In this document: positions 49,949 to 58,376 of the stretch, one piece after another
How the letters are laid out: every line of letters starts with the position of its first letter
Numbering within the stretch: the first letter of the stretch is position 1
Source of the DNA: an uncultured Bacilli bacterium
GTDB lineage: Bacteria; Bacillota_I; Bacilli_A; RF39; UBA660
Direction: 5' to 3'
DNA length: 64,000 bases
Assembly (NCBI GenBank): GCA_934130175.1
Contig: CAKOXP010000008.1
Location: forward strand, 1-64,000
Made by a program: the position numbers and the translations under genes
The notes under the pieces: model-generated
What the model saw: the letters and a program-made list of their open reading frames with translations, nothing else
The model's database searches: none
What the model was told of the DNA's origin: nothing

Positions 49949-50791
49949 TTATTTTTTAACTTTGTAGAATGCGCCACAGAAGTTACGTCCAAATTTAGAT
50001 TGATCATTTAAACCATATTTACTTGCTGCACTATTAGAATAATATTCAGGATTAGTAATAGTATCATTTTCATTATATACTACATTTTGAATATTTCTTT
50101 CTTTCATTTCTTCTTGAATAGCTTTTCTTAAATTAATATGGAAAATTCCATTTTTATCTTCGATTATGCCTTTATCCCATAATTTCTTATCTGTAGCCCA
50201 AGAAGGATATGTATCATAAGTCCAACTATCACCAGCACAAGCAGACACATAAGCAATAATATCTTCATCTTTACTGTTATATGCTTCTTTTAATGCATCA
50301 GCAACCATCATTGGCATTTTTTTATCAATTAAATCTGCAGAACAGTGAGCTACTGCTGTAACACCTTTGCTTCTATCTTCCATAACAACAACAGGACAAT
50401 CTGCTACTGGATGTCCAACAACTACTCCTGGAACTTTATCAGTAATAATTAAAATATCTTCATCAATATCAGTCCATCCATTTGTATTAGCTTCAACATA
50501 GTCTCTAGTTATTTCAAAATAACTACCATCTTTAGTTTTTTGATCAGCCATGAACATCTTGTGCCAATTAAATCCATTATCTTTACCAAAGGCTAATCTA
50601 TGAGAATTAAAAATAACTCTTTTATCATCCTTTGTTAGTTCATAATCATTTAAATCCTCAATATTTAAGCTATGAATGCTTGCCAACATCTTCTTGTCAA
50701 ATTCAGTGATGTTGCTTAGTCTCATAGTTCCACCATTCATTGTTCCATAAATATTTTTAGAATCAACTAATTTTAAATTATATTTTACCAT
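49949..50791 (-). CDS. PgeF/YlmD-family (laccase-domain, LACC1-like) protein
   Basis: A 280-aa protein of the multicopper-like Cu-oxidase_4 family (YlmD/YfiH). Metal or substrate residues appear as H in NSHRLAFG, HPVADCPVVVM (the conserved ADC Cys) and VAHCSADLIDKKM (the last His). SACAGDSWTYDTYPSWA corresponds to the conserved PCIG-type Cys region in modified form. Family members act as purine nucleoside phosphorylases/adenosine deaminases (LACC1) or edit peptidoglycan precursors (PgeF); which applies here is not decided. AAGGGGG precedes the ATG. The gene stands alone. Confidence 0.8.
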   Translation of the reverse strand: MVKYNLKLVDSKNIYGTMNGGTMRLSNITEFDKKMLASIHSLNIEDLNDYELTKDDKRVIFNSHRLAFGKDNGFNWHKMFMADQKTKDGSYFEITRDYVEANTNGWTDIDEDILIITDKVPGVVVGHPVADCPVVVMEDRSKGVTAVAHCSADLIDKKMPMMVADALKEAYNSKDEDIIAYVSACAGDSWTYDTYPSWATDKKLWDKGIIEDKNGIFHINLRKAIQEEMKERNIQNVVYNENDTITNPEYYSNSAASKYGLNDQSKFGRNFCGAFYKVKK

Positions 50792-50869
50792 TTTATATTC
50801 CCCCTTAAAATGTATTCACATTATACTATAAATTCTTTAAAATGTCAAGATTTATTTGTGGGCATAAAA

Positions 50870-50905
50870 AAACTTCTTATTAATATATTAACATAAAAAA
50901 GTTTT
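50870..50905 (-). terminator. Terminator of the T-box-glyS operon tail
   Basis: Stem AAACTT with AAGTTT around a loop of about 20 nt, with a run of seven T on the minus strand. Just after the stop at 50907. Confidence 0.55.
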
Positions 50906-50906
50906 A

Positions 50907-51650
50907 TTATTTGACTAATCTTTTTGATTCTATTTCTCTAATATTGTTTTTACTATAACTAAATTTTTTAGCTTCATTTATAAAATAATTAATTATCTTT
51001 CTCGAATTTTCATCAAAATCATAACTAACTTCTGGATGCCATTGTATTCCCATATTAAAGAAATTTGCTGGATATTCTATTCCCTCTATTAATCCATCTT
51101 CACTTATAGCAACTGTCTTATAAATATGATTTTCTAAAGCATGATATTTATGAAAACTATTAACCATAATTTCTTTTTCGCCAATGATTTCAAAAAGTTT
51201 AGAATCTTCATTTATATATACTTTATGGGTTAAAATATCATAATTTTCTTGGTCATGCTTTATTTCTGTTTCATTAGTTCCTAATTCTACGTCCTCTTGA
51301 TAACAGCTCATCATTTGCATACTCAAACAAACAGCTAATGTTGGTATCTTTTTTTCAATAGCACATTCAAGCATATATCTATCATACGGAGTAAACTTCA
51401 TACCTCCTGGTAAAAATAAACCATCACATCTATCTAAATTATCATTAATGATTTGTTTTTCCTCTAAAGTTAATTCTTTAAATTCACTAGTTTTTGTATC
51501 AATATAATTAACATCTTGAACAGGAGGTATCGGAAAAACATTCCCTCCTGCTTTCTGAAGAGTTCTTCTAACTGATTCAGCCATATAAGTAATGCATCTA
51601 TTATCACTCAAGTGTTGGTATCTTAATGGCACTCCAATTATTGGTCTCAT
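50907..51650 (-). CDS. Class I glutamine amidotransferase-like hydrolase (peptidase C26, PuuD-like)
   Basis: A 247-aa protein with the gamma-glutamyl-GABA hydrolase pattern: GVPLRY start, GLFLPGGMKFTPYDRYMLECAI, nucleophile Cys in LAVCLSMQMM (usually CRGxQ; here CLSMQ), and the catalytic pair in GIQWHPEVSYD. By family it cleaves gamma-glutamyl amides. The substrate cannot be told. It starts 9 bp after the end of glyS and probably belongs to its T-box operon. Confidence 0.8.
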   Translation of the reverse strand: MRPIIGVPLRYQHLSDNRCITYMAESVRRTLQKAGGNVFPIPPVQDVNYIDTKTSEFKELTLEEKQIINDNLDRCDGLFLPGGMKFTPYDRYMLECAIEKKIPTLAVCLSMQMMSCYQEDVELGTNETEIKHDQENYDILTHKVYINEDSKLFEIIGEKEIMVNSFHKYHALENHIYKTVAISEDGLIEGIEYPANFFNMGIQWHPEVSYDFDENSRKIINYFINEAKKFSYSKNNIREIESKRLVK

Positions 51651-51659
51651 CCTAACCTC

Positions 51660-53036
51660 CTAAAATTTAATCTTTTCTTCTATATAATCTACTAATTCAT
51701 CCAAATTTAAAGTTATTTGTTCCATAGTATCTCTATCTCTTACAGTAACTGTATTATTATTTATTGTTTCATCATCAATAGTTATTGCAAATGGTGTTCC
51801 AACAGCATCACATCTTCTATATCTTTTTCCAATTGAACCAGCTTCGTCATAACTAGTCATAAAGTATTTTGATAAAGTTTGGTATACTTCATTTGCTTTT
51901 TCTGAATGATATTTTTTAACAAGAGGTAAAACAGCCACTTTGAATGGTGCTAAAGCTGGATGTAGTTTTAATACTTCTCTTGTATCGTTTTCTAACTCTT
52001 CTACGTGATAACTATCTGCTAAAACAGCTAATAAAAGTCTATCTACTCCTACAGATGGTTCAATTACATATGGTAAGTATTTCTCATTAGTTTCTGGATC
52101 TAAGTATTTTAAATCAGCCTTAGAATGCGCCTCATGTACACCTAAATCATAATTAGTACGATCTGCTACTCCCCATAATTCTCCCCATCCCATTGGATAG
52201 TTATATTCAATATCAGTAGTTGCAGCACTATAGAATACTAATTCATCTTTTTCATGATCTCTATATCTTAAATTTTCTTCTCTTAATCCTAAGCTTTTCA
52301 AAAAATCAAGACAATATTTTTTCCAGTATTCAAACCATTCTAAATCAGTTCCTGGTTTACAGAAAAATTCTAATTCCATTTGTTCAAATTCTCTAGTTCT
52401 AAAAATAAAGTTACCAGGAGTAATTTCATTTCTAAATGCTTTACCAACCTGTCCAATACCAAATGGTAATTTTGCTCTCATAGAACGATATACATTAGAA
52501 AAGTTAACAAATATTCCTTGAGCAGTTTCTCCTCTTAAATAAACTTTACTTTGACTATCATTAGTAACACCCATATGAGTTTCAAATAATAAGTTAAATT
52601 GTCTAATTGATGTAAAGTCACTCTTACCGCAATGAGGACAAGTAATATTGTTTTCTTTGATAAATTCTTCTAATTTTTCATTACTCCAACCATCACCTGT
52701 TTCTTCACCCTTAGTAAATTCTTCAATTAATTTATCAGCACGATGACGTGTTTTACAATTTTTACAATCTATTAAAGGATCAGAAAAGCTTGCGACATGT
52801 CCACTTGCTACCCACACTTCCGGATTCATAAGTATAGCAGCATCTAATCCATAATTATATCTATTTTCTTGAATAAATTTTTTATGCCATGCATTTTTAA
52901 TATTATCTTTTAATTCTTTTCCTAATGGACCATAATCCCAAGTATTTGCAAGTCCCCCATATATTTCACTTCCTTGAAAGATATATCCATATTGTTTAGC
53001 ATAATTTACTAGTTTTTCCATTGTTAATTGTTCCAT
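51660..53036 (-). CDS. glyS: Glycyl-tRNA synthetase, single-chain class II (GlyRS-1 type)
   Basis: A 458-aa eukaryote-like, alpha2-type glycyl-tRNA synthetase, not the alpha2beta2 GlyQ/GlyS enzyme. EQLTMEKLVNYAKQYGYIFQGSEIYGGLANTWDYGP is the start of motif 1. A zinc-finger insert (CKNC...CPHC) lies near residues 90-145. Motif 2 is FRNEITPGNFIFRTREFEQMELEFF and motif 3 is VIEPSVGVDRLLLAVL. An anticodon-binding domain follows (APFKVAVLPLVKKY). The start overlaps the LOG gene by 13 bases. The operon is preceded by a T-box. Confidence 0.95.
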   Translation of the reverse strand: MEQLTMEKLVNYAKQYGYIFQGSEIYGGLANTWDYGPLGKELKDNIKNAWHKKFIQENRYNYGLDAAILMNPEVWVASGHVASFSDPLIDCKNCKTRHRADKLIEEFTKGEETGDGWSNEKLEEFIKENNITCPHCGKSDFTSIRQFNLLFETHMGVTNDSQSKVYLRGETAQGIFVNFSNVYRSMRAKLPFGIGQVGKAFRNEITPGNFIFRTREFEQMELEFFCKPGTDLEWFEYWKKYCLDFLKSLGLREENLRYRDHEKDELVFYSAATTDIEYNYPMGWGELWGVADRTNYDLGVHEAHSKADLKYLDPETNEKYLPYVIEPSVGVDRLLLAVLADSYHVEELENDTREVLKLHPALAPFKVAVLPLVKKYHSEKANEVYQTLSKYFMTSYDEAGSIGKRYRRCDAVGTPFAITIDDETINNNTVTVRDRDTMEQITLNLDELVDYIEEKIKF

Positions 53037-53575
53037 AATTCTCTCTCCTTTTCAATTAATTTAACAATCTCTTCTTCTTTACTCTCTATTCTAACATACT
53101 CACCAATGCTTTTTTTGGCGAATTTTTTCTCATATAACCAAAACATTTCTTTTATAAGTGGTGAATAGAAAAAATCATCATTATATAAAATAATTAATTT
53201 ATCATCTTCTTTAGTTCTAGATTCTTCAATAGAAGATAGTATTTCTGTATAAGTCCCAAGTCCTCCCGGTAAAAATAGTAAAACATCACTTTTTTGATAA
53301 ATTTCTCTCATTCTATCCATTGATGTTTCTACTATAATTGTCTCATCTAAATCTAAGTCATCAAGTTGATCCTTATAAATTTTAAGTGTTACTCCGCAGA
53401 CTTTTTTATTATGATTTTTAAAAATATCATAACAACTTCCCATTAAACCATTATGGTAAGCACCAAATACTAGATTAACATCTTCAATTGCCGCTAGTTT
53501 TGCAACTAATGATAAACTATTTTTATAAAATTTATCATCTACTATTTCAGAACCACAACCTATAAATACATTCAT
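53024..53575 (-). CDS. LOG-family (lysine decarboxylase-like) protein
   Basis: A 183-aa Rossmann-fold protein. The motif block FLPGGLGTYTEIL corresponds to the PGGxGTxxE signature of LOG/TIGR00730 proteins, preceded by MDRMREIYQKSDVLL (the usual MHERK-type segment is MDRMR here). The family includes phosphoribohydrolases that release cytokinin-like bases from nucleoside monophosphates; true lysine decarboxylase activity is not expected. It is the first gene of a T-box-controlled operon with glyS. AGGAGG precedes the ATG. A functional tie to glycyl-tRNA charging is not evident. Confidence 0.78.
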   Translation of the reverse strand: MNVFIGCGSEIVDDKFYKNSLSLVAKLAAIEDVNLVFGAYHNGLMGSCYDIFKNHNKKVCGVTLKIYKDQLDDLDLDETIIVETSMDRMREIYQKSDVLLFLPGGLGTYTEILSSIEESRTKEDDKLIILYNDDFFYSPLIKEMFWLYEKKFAKKSIGEYVRIESKEEEIVKLIEKERELWNN

Positions 53576-53593
53576 AAAATTCCTCCTAAAATA

Positions 53594-53719
53594 AGAAAAA
53601 CTTCTAGAATATATATAAGGACGAAAATAAATATTTCCGCGGTTCCACCTTATTTATTCTAGAAGAATCACTTTAATTATACTGCTGTTTGAGTTTCCAC
53701 CTCAGTCATCGCAACTTAT
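53594..53719 (-). promoter_or_regulatory. Short T-box leader upstream of LOG-glyS
   Basis: T-box core TGGAACCGCG (53638-53647), a 10-bp terminator stem (53601-53610 with 53656-53665) with five T, and the conserved GTCCTT segment. GGTGGAAAC, a Stem I apical element also seen in the pheS leader, lies only about 50 nt upstream of the core, so Stem I must be much reduced. I could not locate the specifier triplet. The promoter TTGACT-17-TAGTAT (53726-53754) overlaps the end of the 32-aa frame. Confidence 0.82.
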
Positions 53720-53746
53720 AAATATATACTACTAATATTTATTTAA

Positions 53747-53845
53747 TTAGTCAAGATGAACAATCGATTTTTTTCCGATAATGTAAACATAGTATCCATC
53801 TTGTTTTCTATTTTTTAAAATAAACTCTTTAATTTTCTTAATCAT
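53747..53845 (-). CDS. 32-aa basic small protein upstream of the glyS T-box
   Basis: Unrecognised. The ATG at 53845 is seven bases after AGAGGGG, and a promoter lies just upstream (-10 TATAAT at 53871-53876, -35 TTTACT at 53894-53899). The peptide begins MIKKIKEFILKNRKQDGYYV and ends in an aliphatic, charged segment with a final Asp. It may be a real small protein, or an upstream frame in the operon leader. Confidence 0.5.
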   Translation of the reverse strand: MIKKIKEFILKNRKQDGYYVYIIGKKSIVHLD

Positions 53846-53870
53846 ACCAATACCCCTCTTACGAGTGCAT

Positions 53871-53899
53871 ATTATACCATATATTTAAGAAAAAGTAAA
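53871..53899 (-). promoter_or_regulatory. Promoter upstream of the 32-aa frame
   Basis: -35 TTTACT (53894-53899), 17-bp spacer, -10 TATAAT (53871-53876). Confidence 0.6.
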
Positions 53900-53928
53900 G
53901 AAGTAACTAATGTTTATAAGTTTATATT

Positions 53929-55323
53929 CTAATAATCAATATCAGTTTTAGCAACTTCTATTACTGGACGAACACCAAAAGAATAAGTGCTGGTAACATG
54001 ATTTAACTCTAAACGACGATAATCAGCATCAATGGTCAAAACTGAAGAAAAATATAGAGAACCATGTGTTTCTAACCATTCACCTTTTGTCATTAAATCA
54101 CCTGATGAATATTTTGTATTTTCCATTAGATATTTACATTTAGTACTCACTTCTCCCAATCCTCCATTATTTATTATAACATCACATCCTGCACTCATTT
54201 CTTGACCCGTTAATAATCGTGCTGCATAACCTTCATAACTAAATCCTGATTTTCTAACTATGCCTTCAGAATCTGTTATATCTCTTATATTGCTTTTTAA
54301 TCTTACATTTTTCCATTGATCTATTGTTGGTAATTGTTTTATTGCTGTTACTGGTCCATCAATATAATCTCTTGAATCATAATTCTGAGCATTTGAATCA
54401 TACGGATATACTGTTGAATTTGAAGGTTTTCCCTCGCTTACGTTATTATAATAGATTAACACTGCTGTTTTATCATCCGTTGTTGTTCCATTTATCATAT
54501 CTGATACATAATAAAATCTTTCTGTTTCAGCATCATATATACTATCACCATTAACATCACAATCAAAAGCATCACCTGATGCGAGTATTCCACTCTTTCC
54601 TAAATTACCATATGTTATTGTTGTAGTTTTCATACTTCCACTTGCTGTATAGCCATCTGCACCACAAAAGTGATACTCATTTGTTTGGCTACATGTTTCT
54701 GTATGAAGTGTTGTTGCTCTTTTACATATTGCTGTTTTTGTTGGTGTTACTGTTTGAGTAGCTTCTAAACTAAGTTGAGCATTAAATATTTTTCCCATTA
54801 CTTCGTTTTCTGTATTATTATCTCCTGCTTTTGAGTCTATCCAAATTCTTAAACTATACTTAATAGTTTTTCCTTTTTCAATTGTTCCTGAGTCTATTAC
54901 TCTATCTGTTAATATTTTTGATTTTGATGCTGTTGCTTCTTCTCCATCTTTTAATAAAATATATCTTACTTTAGAGTCAGCTAATCTATCTTCATCTGCT
55001 ATTGTTACATCTTCATTATTATCATTTGTATAAATATCTAGATCTTTTAATGATAAAGTATAACTACTTGTACTACTTTTATTTGTTAATGTAAATGTAT
55101 ATTCTTTTGTAGTCATTCCTTGTCTATAACTTCTTGGTACTTCTTTTGTTAATTTTATTCCCTCACTTGTTGTATCATCTAATGTTAATTCTAAGTTTCC
55201 TGCTGTTATCTTGTTAATTATCTCTGATTTTTTAGTTATATTTAACCACGCATATGTTGTTCCTATTATTACTACTAGTGTTAGCACTAGTGCAACTACT
55301 AATATTTTTTTATTATTTTTCAT
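53929..55323 (-). CDS. CalY/TasA-like surface protein with lectin-like C-terminal domain, copy A
   Basis: 464 aa. Residues 1-30 form a SipW-like signal (KKILVVALVLTLVVIIGTTYAWL). Residues 30-195 are a camelysin/TasA-like module (NKITAGNLELTLDDTTSEGI, YTFTLTNKSSTSSYTLSLKDL). From about residue 200 follows a Cys-rich start (ICKRATTLHTETC) and the domain GDAFDCDVNGDSIYD ... GPVTAIKQLPT ... FSYEGYAARLLTGQEM ... YLMENTKYSS ... WLE ... GVRPVIEVAK, shared with the proteins at 58377 and 2570. The stretch between WLE and GVRP differs strongly among the three. DNVNGD-like loops suggest calcium binding. Probably surface exposed. Ribosome site AAGGAG. Confidence 0.7.
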   Translation of the reverse strand: MKNNKKILVVALVLTLVVIIGTTYAWLNITKKSEIINKITAGNLELTLDDTTSEGIKLTKEVPRSYRQGMTTKEYTFTLTNKSSTSSYTLSLKDLDIYTNDNNEDVTIADEDRLADSKVRYILLKDGEEATASKSKILTDRVIDSGTIEKGKTIKYSLRIWIDSKAGDNNTENEVMGKIFNAQLSLEATQTVTPTKTAICKRATTLHTETCSQTNEYHFCGADGYTASGSMKTTTITYGNLGKSGILASGDAFDCDVNGDSIYDAETERFYYVSDMINGTTTDDKTAVLIYYNNVSEGKPSNSTVYPYDSNAQNYDSRDYIDGPVTAIKQLPTIDQWKNVRLKSNIRDITDSEGIVRKSGFSYEGYAARLLTGQEMSAGCDVIINNGGLGEVSTKCKYLMENTKYSSGDLMTKGEWLETHGSLYFSSVLTIDADYRRLELNHVTSTYSFGVRPVIEVAKTDIDY

Positions 55324-55354
55324 TACTACTTCTCCTTAAAAATATTTTTATTTT

Positions 55355-56803
55355 TTACTTAGTCTTCCTATATATAAAATGAAACTTCCAACTATTATCA
55401 ATCAAAATAATATTAGTATCCTCATTTATTCCATAATATTTTTTAAACATTTCTAAATGATAGGCATTTTCTGGATTAATATTACATGGTGCAAAAGAAG
55501 GATATGCAACTATTTCTATATTTTTAGCTTTAGCATTTATTCCTTGCTTTATTCTCAGATAATTGTCATTATATTGTAAATGAATACTTATATAAAAAGT
55601 AATATATAATATTATACCTACTACATTACTAGTAATTAAAAGATAATTTATAAGTTTACTTTTGTTTAAATATCTATCTATTATTATTAAGTAACTAACA
55701 CTCATAAATAAATATGTTGCAAAGGAAGTTCGATAGCCCCATGTTGGTGAAAGAAGCATTATTCCGTTTGAACATATTCCAATGAGAAAAAATAATACAG
55801 CTAAATCTTTATTGATGCTCTTACTATCTTTAATAACTAAAAGAAAACTGAAAATACTATATAACAAGAAATATATAATTGTAAAAATATTATTACTTGA
55901 AAATTGATCATTTAAAGTAAAAGTTATTACTGGTACTATAGAAAAAATTTCAAATAGATAGAAAAAAATCCTAACTATTTTATTTTTTATTTTATTTCTG
56001 GTAATTAGACAATTACCTATAAGCATTAATATAATTAGTAAGTAATTAATAAGATATGTATAATATATGAAATTTGGTATATTATACCCTATTTTCTTTA
56101 TAAAACTTAGATTATTAAAGTATGTATTTTCAATACTATTTCTTAAAGTATTACCTGGTGATAAAAACATGATTATAAAACTAATTATTGATATAAGCAA
56201 AAATATAATTAATTTCTTATTTATCTTTTTAGTTTCCAAGTAATCAAGGATTATAAATAAAATGTTAATTAATATTAAGATAATAGCCATATGTTCAACA
56301 AACATTGGAATTATTATATTTAATATTATTAAAAAGATATTTTTTTTCATTGATGATAACTTATTTTTATAAAGTTCATTTAAATAATAAAGTAATAGTA
56401 AAATAACAAATAAATAGGTGATATTACCAGCTATCCAAACAACAACCTGTGAAAAGGTATACAAATTCATAAAAAGAAATATTAGTGGTACTGCCAGAAA
56501 CATCGTTTTTTTATTTTTAAATTTGCATATGGTATTTATCATATACATTATTAATACAATAATTAAACTATTCAGAATATTCCATAACCATTTATTATAA
56601 GTAAGTATGTTGATTAATAGTCTGCTTATGAATCTGCCTTCCCATGAAAAATACATTCCAACAGTATTTACTACTATATGTCTTATTCCTTGTTCTCCAA
56701 CTAAATAATTGCCCCAATCATCCCCAGAAATAGGACTTAAAAACATAATTAATAGAAAAAAGGTAAAATATAATATATATTCTTTTTTAATACACTCTTT
56801 CAT
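55355..56803 (-). CDS. Polytopic membrane protein, GT-C/DUF6056-like
   Basis: A 482-aa protein with about 11-12 membrane helices. An early loop has SGDDWGNY (about residues 20-27), an acidic motif at the position where GT-C glycosyltransferases carry their catalytic Asp, followed by FSWEGRFISRL. A C-terminal soluble tail ends in basic residues. This pattern resembles DUF6056-type membrane proteins. A lipid-linked sugar transferase role is possible given the adjacent LCP gene, but is inference. GAGG lies seven bases before the ATG at 56803. Confidence 0.6.
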   Translation of the reverse strand: MKECIKKEYILYFTFFLLIMFLSPISGDDWGNYLVGEQGIRHIVVNTVGMYFSWEGRFISRLLINILTYNKWLWNILNSLIIVLIMYMINTICKFKNKKTMFLAVPLIFLFMNLYTFSQVVVWIAGNITYLFVILLLLYYLNELYKNKLSSMKKNIFLIILNIIIPMFVEHMAIILILINILFIILDYLETKKINKKLIIFLLISIISFIIMFLSPGNTLRNSIENTYFNNLSFIKKIGYNIPNFIYYTYLINYLLIILMLIGNCLITRNKIKNKIVRIFFYLFEIFSIVPVITFTLNDQFSSNNIFTIIYFLLYSIFSFLLVIKDSKSINKDLAVLFFLIGICSNGIMLLSPTWGYRTSFATYLFMSVSYLIIIDRYLNKSKLINYLLITSNVVGIILYITFYISIHLQYNDNYLRIKQGINAKAKNIEIVAYPSFAPCNINPENAYHLEMFKKYYGINEDTNIILIDNSWKFHFIYRKTK

Positions 56804-56861
56804 AAATATTCCTCTACCTTCATATAAAAATGATAACATAAAAAGAAAAGAAAAAGAAGTA

Positions 56862-58268
56862 TTATTTGTTATTTAATACCTCTTTTATCTTTTTGCTAAC
56901 AGTATTTACTTGTTCCATATCAGGTATGGTAACACCTACTTCTTGAGTTCCTAAATGTCCCATTCCTTTTCCGTCTGTACCATCTGGATATTGTTCAATT
57001 ATTTCATAATCACTATAATTTTCTATTAATGATTTAAATAGATTAGTAACAGCTTTTTTATTCATATCAGTAGTATATAAATTGCTATAACTATTTAAAA
57101 TTTCTGTGTAATTAGATAAAGTAGATCCAGATAAAGTCTTTTTAGCTACACTAAGTAAAATTTTACGACAATTATTTATTCTTCCTCTTTCATTATTTTT
57201 TAGATTAAGTCTTTCTCTGGATATCGCAAGTATTTCCTTTCCATTATAGTTTTTGCATCCTTTAGATACATTCAATTTTGTACCAGTTTTGTCATCATAT
57301 GTATTAGTTGTTAAAACATGTGTTGTTGTAAAGTCATAGTCAGAACAAAACTCTACTCCTCCTAAAGTGTCAACAACATTTACTAATGAATTAGTATTAA
57401 TATTAAGTGTATAATCAATATCTATATCAAAGAGTTCTTCTAGTGCTTCTTTGCTAACATCACTATCAAGTGAACCCAAACACATCAATGTATCTTTTAT
57501 ATTATAGGCTGGAACATCAATATAATATCCTCTTAAAACAGAAGTTAAAACTATTTGTTTGCTTTTAGTATTAACAGTAACAAGCATATTAAAGTCTCGC
57601 ATTATTCCAGTGAAATCAACACCATTTAAATAAATAGTATAACTATCTTTTACAGTATCATTTTTCTTTTCTTTATAACTAACACTAAATTCTTTAATTA
57701 TTTTGTAATTATTACTATCATATAAAATAGATGAATTCATTAAATAATCATAATTAGATTTACTTATCAATAAATAATTATTTGTATCATTATTAATAAT
57801 ATCTAAAACAGTACTTATACTATCAGTTGCGACTAATTCTCTATCTTTTAGTTTTTTTAATGCCAAATCTATACTTTTAGAATACTTATAATAAAAGATT
57901 TTATTATTTATTTTTTGAATATCATTAATAGGATTATTAATATTAGTTATAACTATATAATCAGTACTTACAACAGCATAATCAGAAAATCCTTTATCTA
58001 TAAATGTATTTGTTTTATCTAGATAATAAAACCCAAAAATATTAAAAGCATTAGTAATAATCAATATTATGATACCTAATACCAAGAAAAATTTATTTTT
58101 TAAATTAACAAATACTATACCTAATAAATTAATAATAACTTCAACCACAATAAATAATATAAGGTATTTATTACTAAGAATATTTATTTTAATAACAGTA
58201 ATCAATAAAAGTATAAATATAATTAAACTTATTATACTTAAAATGTTTCTCAATACACTTTTTTTCAA
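56862..58268 (-). CDS. LytR-CpsA-Psr (LCP) family glycopolymer ligase
   Basis: A 468-aa protein with three N-terminal membrane helices (residues 8-100), an accessory extracellular domain, then the LCP core: YTIYLNGVDF (about 210), conserved Asp and Arg in RDFNMLVTVN, ILTSVLRGYYIDVP (LRDTYV-type motif altered), VNVVDTLGGVEF and a late ISRERLNLKNNERGRINNCRKIL containing the catalytic/phosphate-binding Arg residues. LCP enzymes attach anionic glycopolymers to peptidoglycan. The start is TTG at 58268, six bases after AGGTGG. It lies between two near-identical surface-protein genes. Confidence 0.82.
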   Translation of the reverse strand: MKKSVLRNILSIISLIIFILLLITVIKINILSNKYLILFIVVEVIINLLGIVFVNLKNKFFLVLGIIILIITNAFNIFGFYYLDKTNTFIDKGFSDYAVVSTDYIVITNINNPINDIQKINNKIFYYKYSKSIDLALKKLKDRELVATDSISTVLDIINNDTNNYLLISKSNYDYLMNSSILYDSNNYKIIKEFSVSYKEKKNDTVKDSYTIYLNGVDFTGIMRDFNMLVTVNTKSKQIVLTSVLRGYYIDVPAYNIKDTLMCLGSLDSDVSKEALEELFDIDIDYTLNINTNSLVNVVDTLGGVEFCSDYDFTTTHVLTTNTYDDKTGTKLNVSKGCKNYNGKEILAISRERLNLKNNERGRINNCRKILLSVAKKTLSGSTLSNYTEILNSYSNLYTTDMNKKAVTNLFKSLIENYSDYEIIEQYPDGTDGKGMGHLGTQEVGVTIPDMEQVNTVSKKIKEVLNNK

Positions 58269-58342
58269 TTCAAACCACCTCTAAATACGCTGCATATTAT
58301 AGCATGTATTTAGATATTTGTAAAGAAAAACTAAGCAAACTA

Positions 58343-58372
58343 AAAATGAAAATCATTATGATTCTCATTTTT
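58343..58372 (-). terminator. Terminator of surface protein copy B
   Basis: A 14-bp stem with one mismatch (58343-58356 with 58358-58371) and a T-rich minus-strand tail. Confidence 0.65.
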
Positions 58373-58376
58373 GGTT

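Noticed and set aside
53024..53575. Lysine decarboxylase.
   Set aside because: PGGLGTYTE is the LOG-family signature; the decarboxylase label for this family is a historical misannotation.
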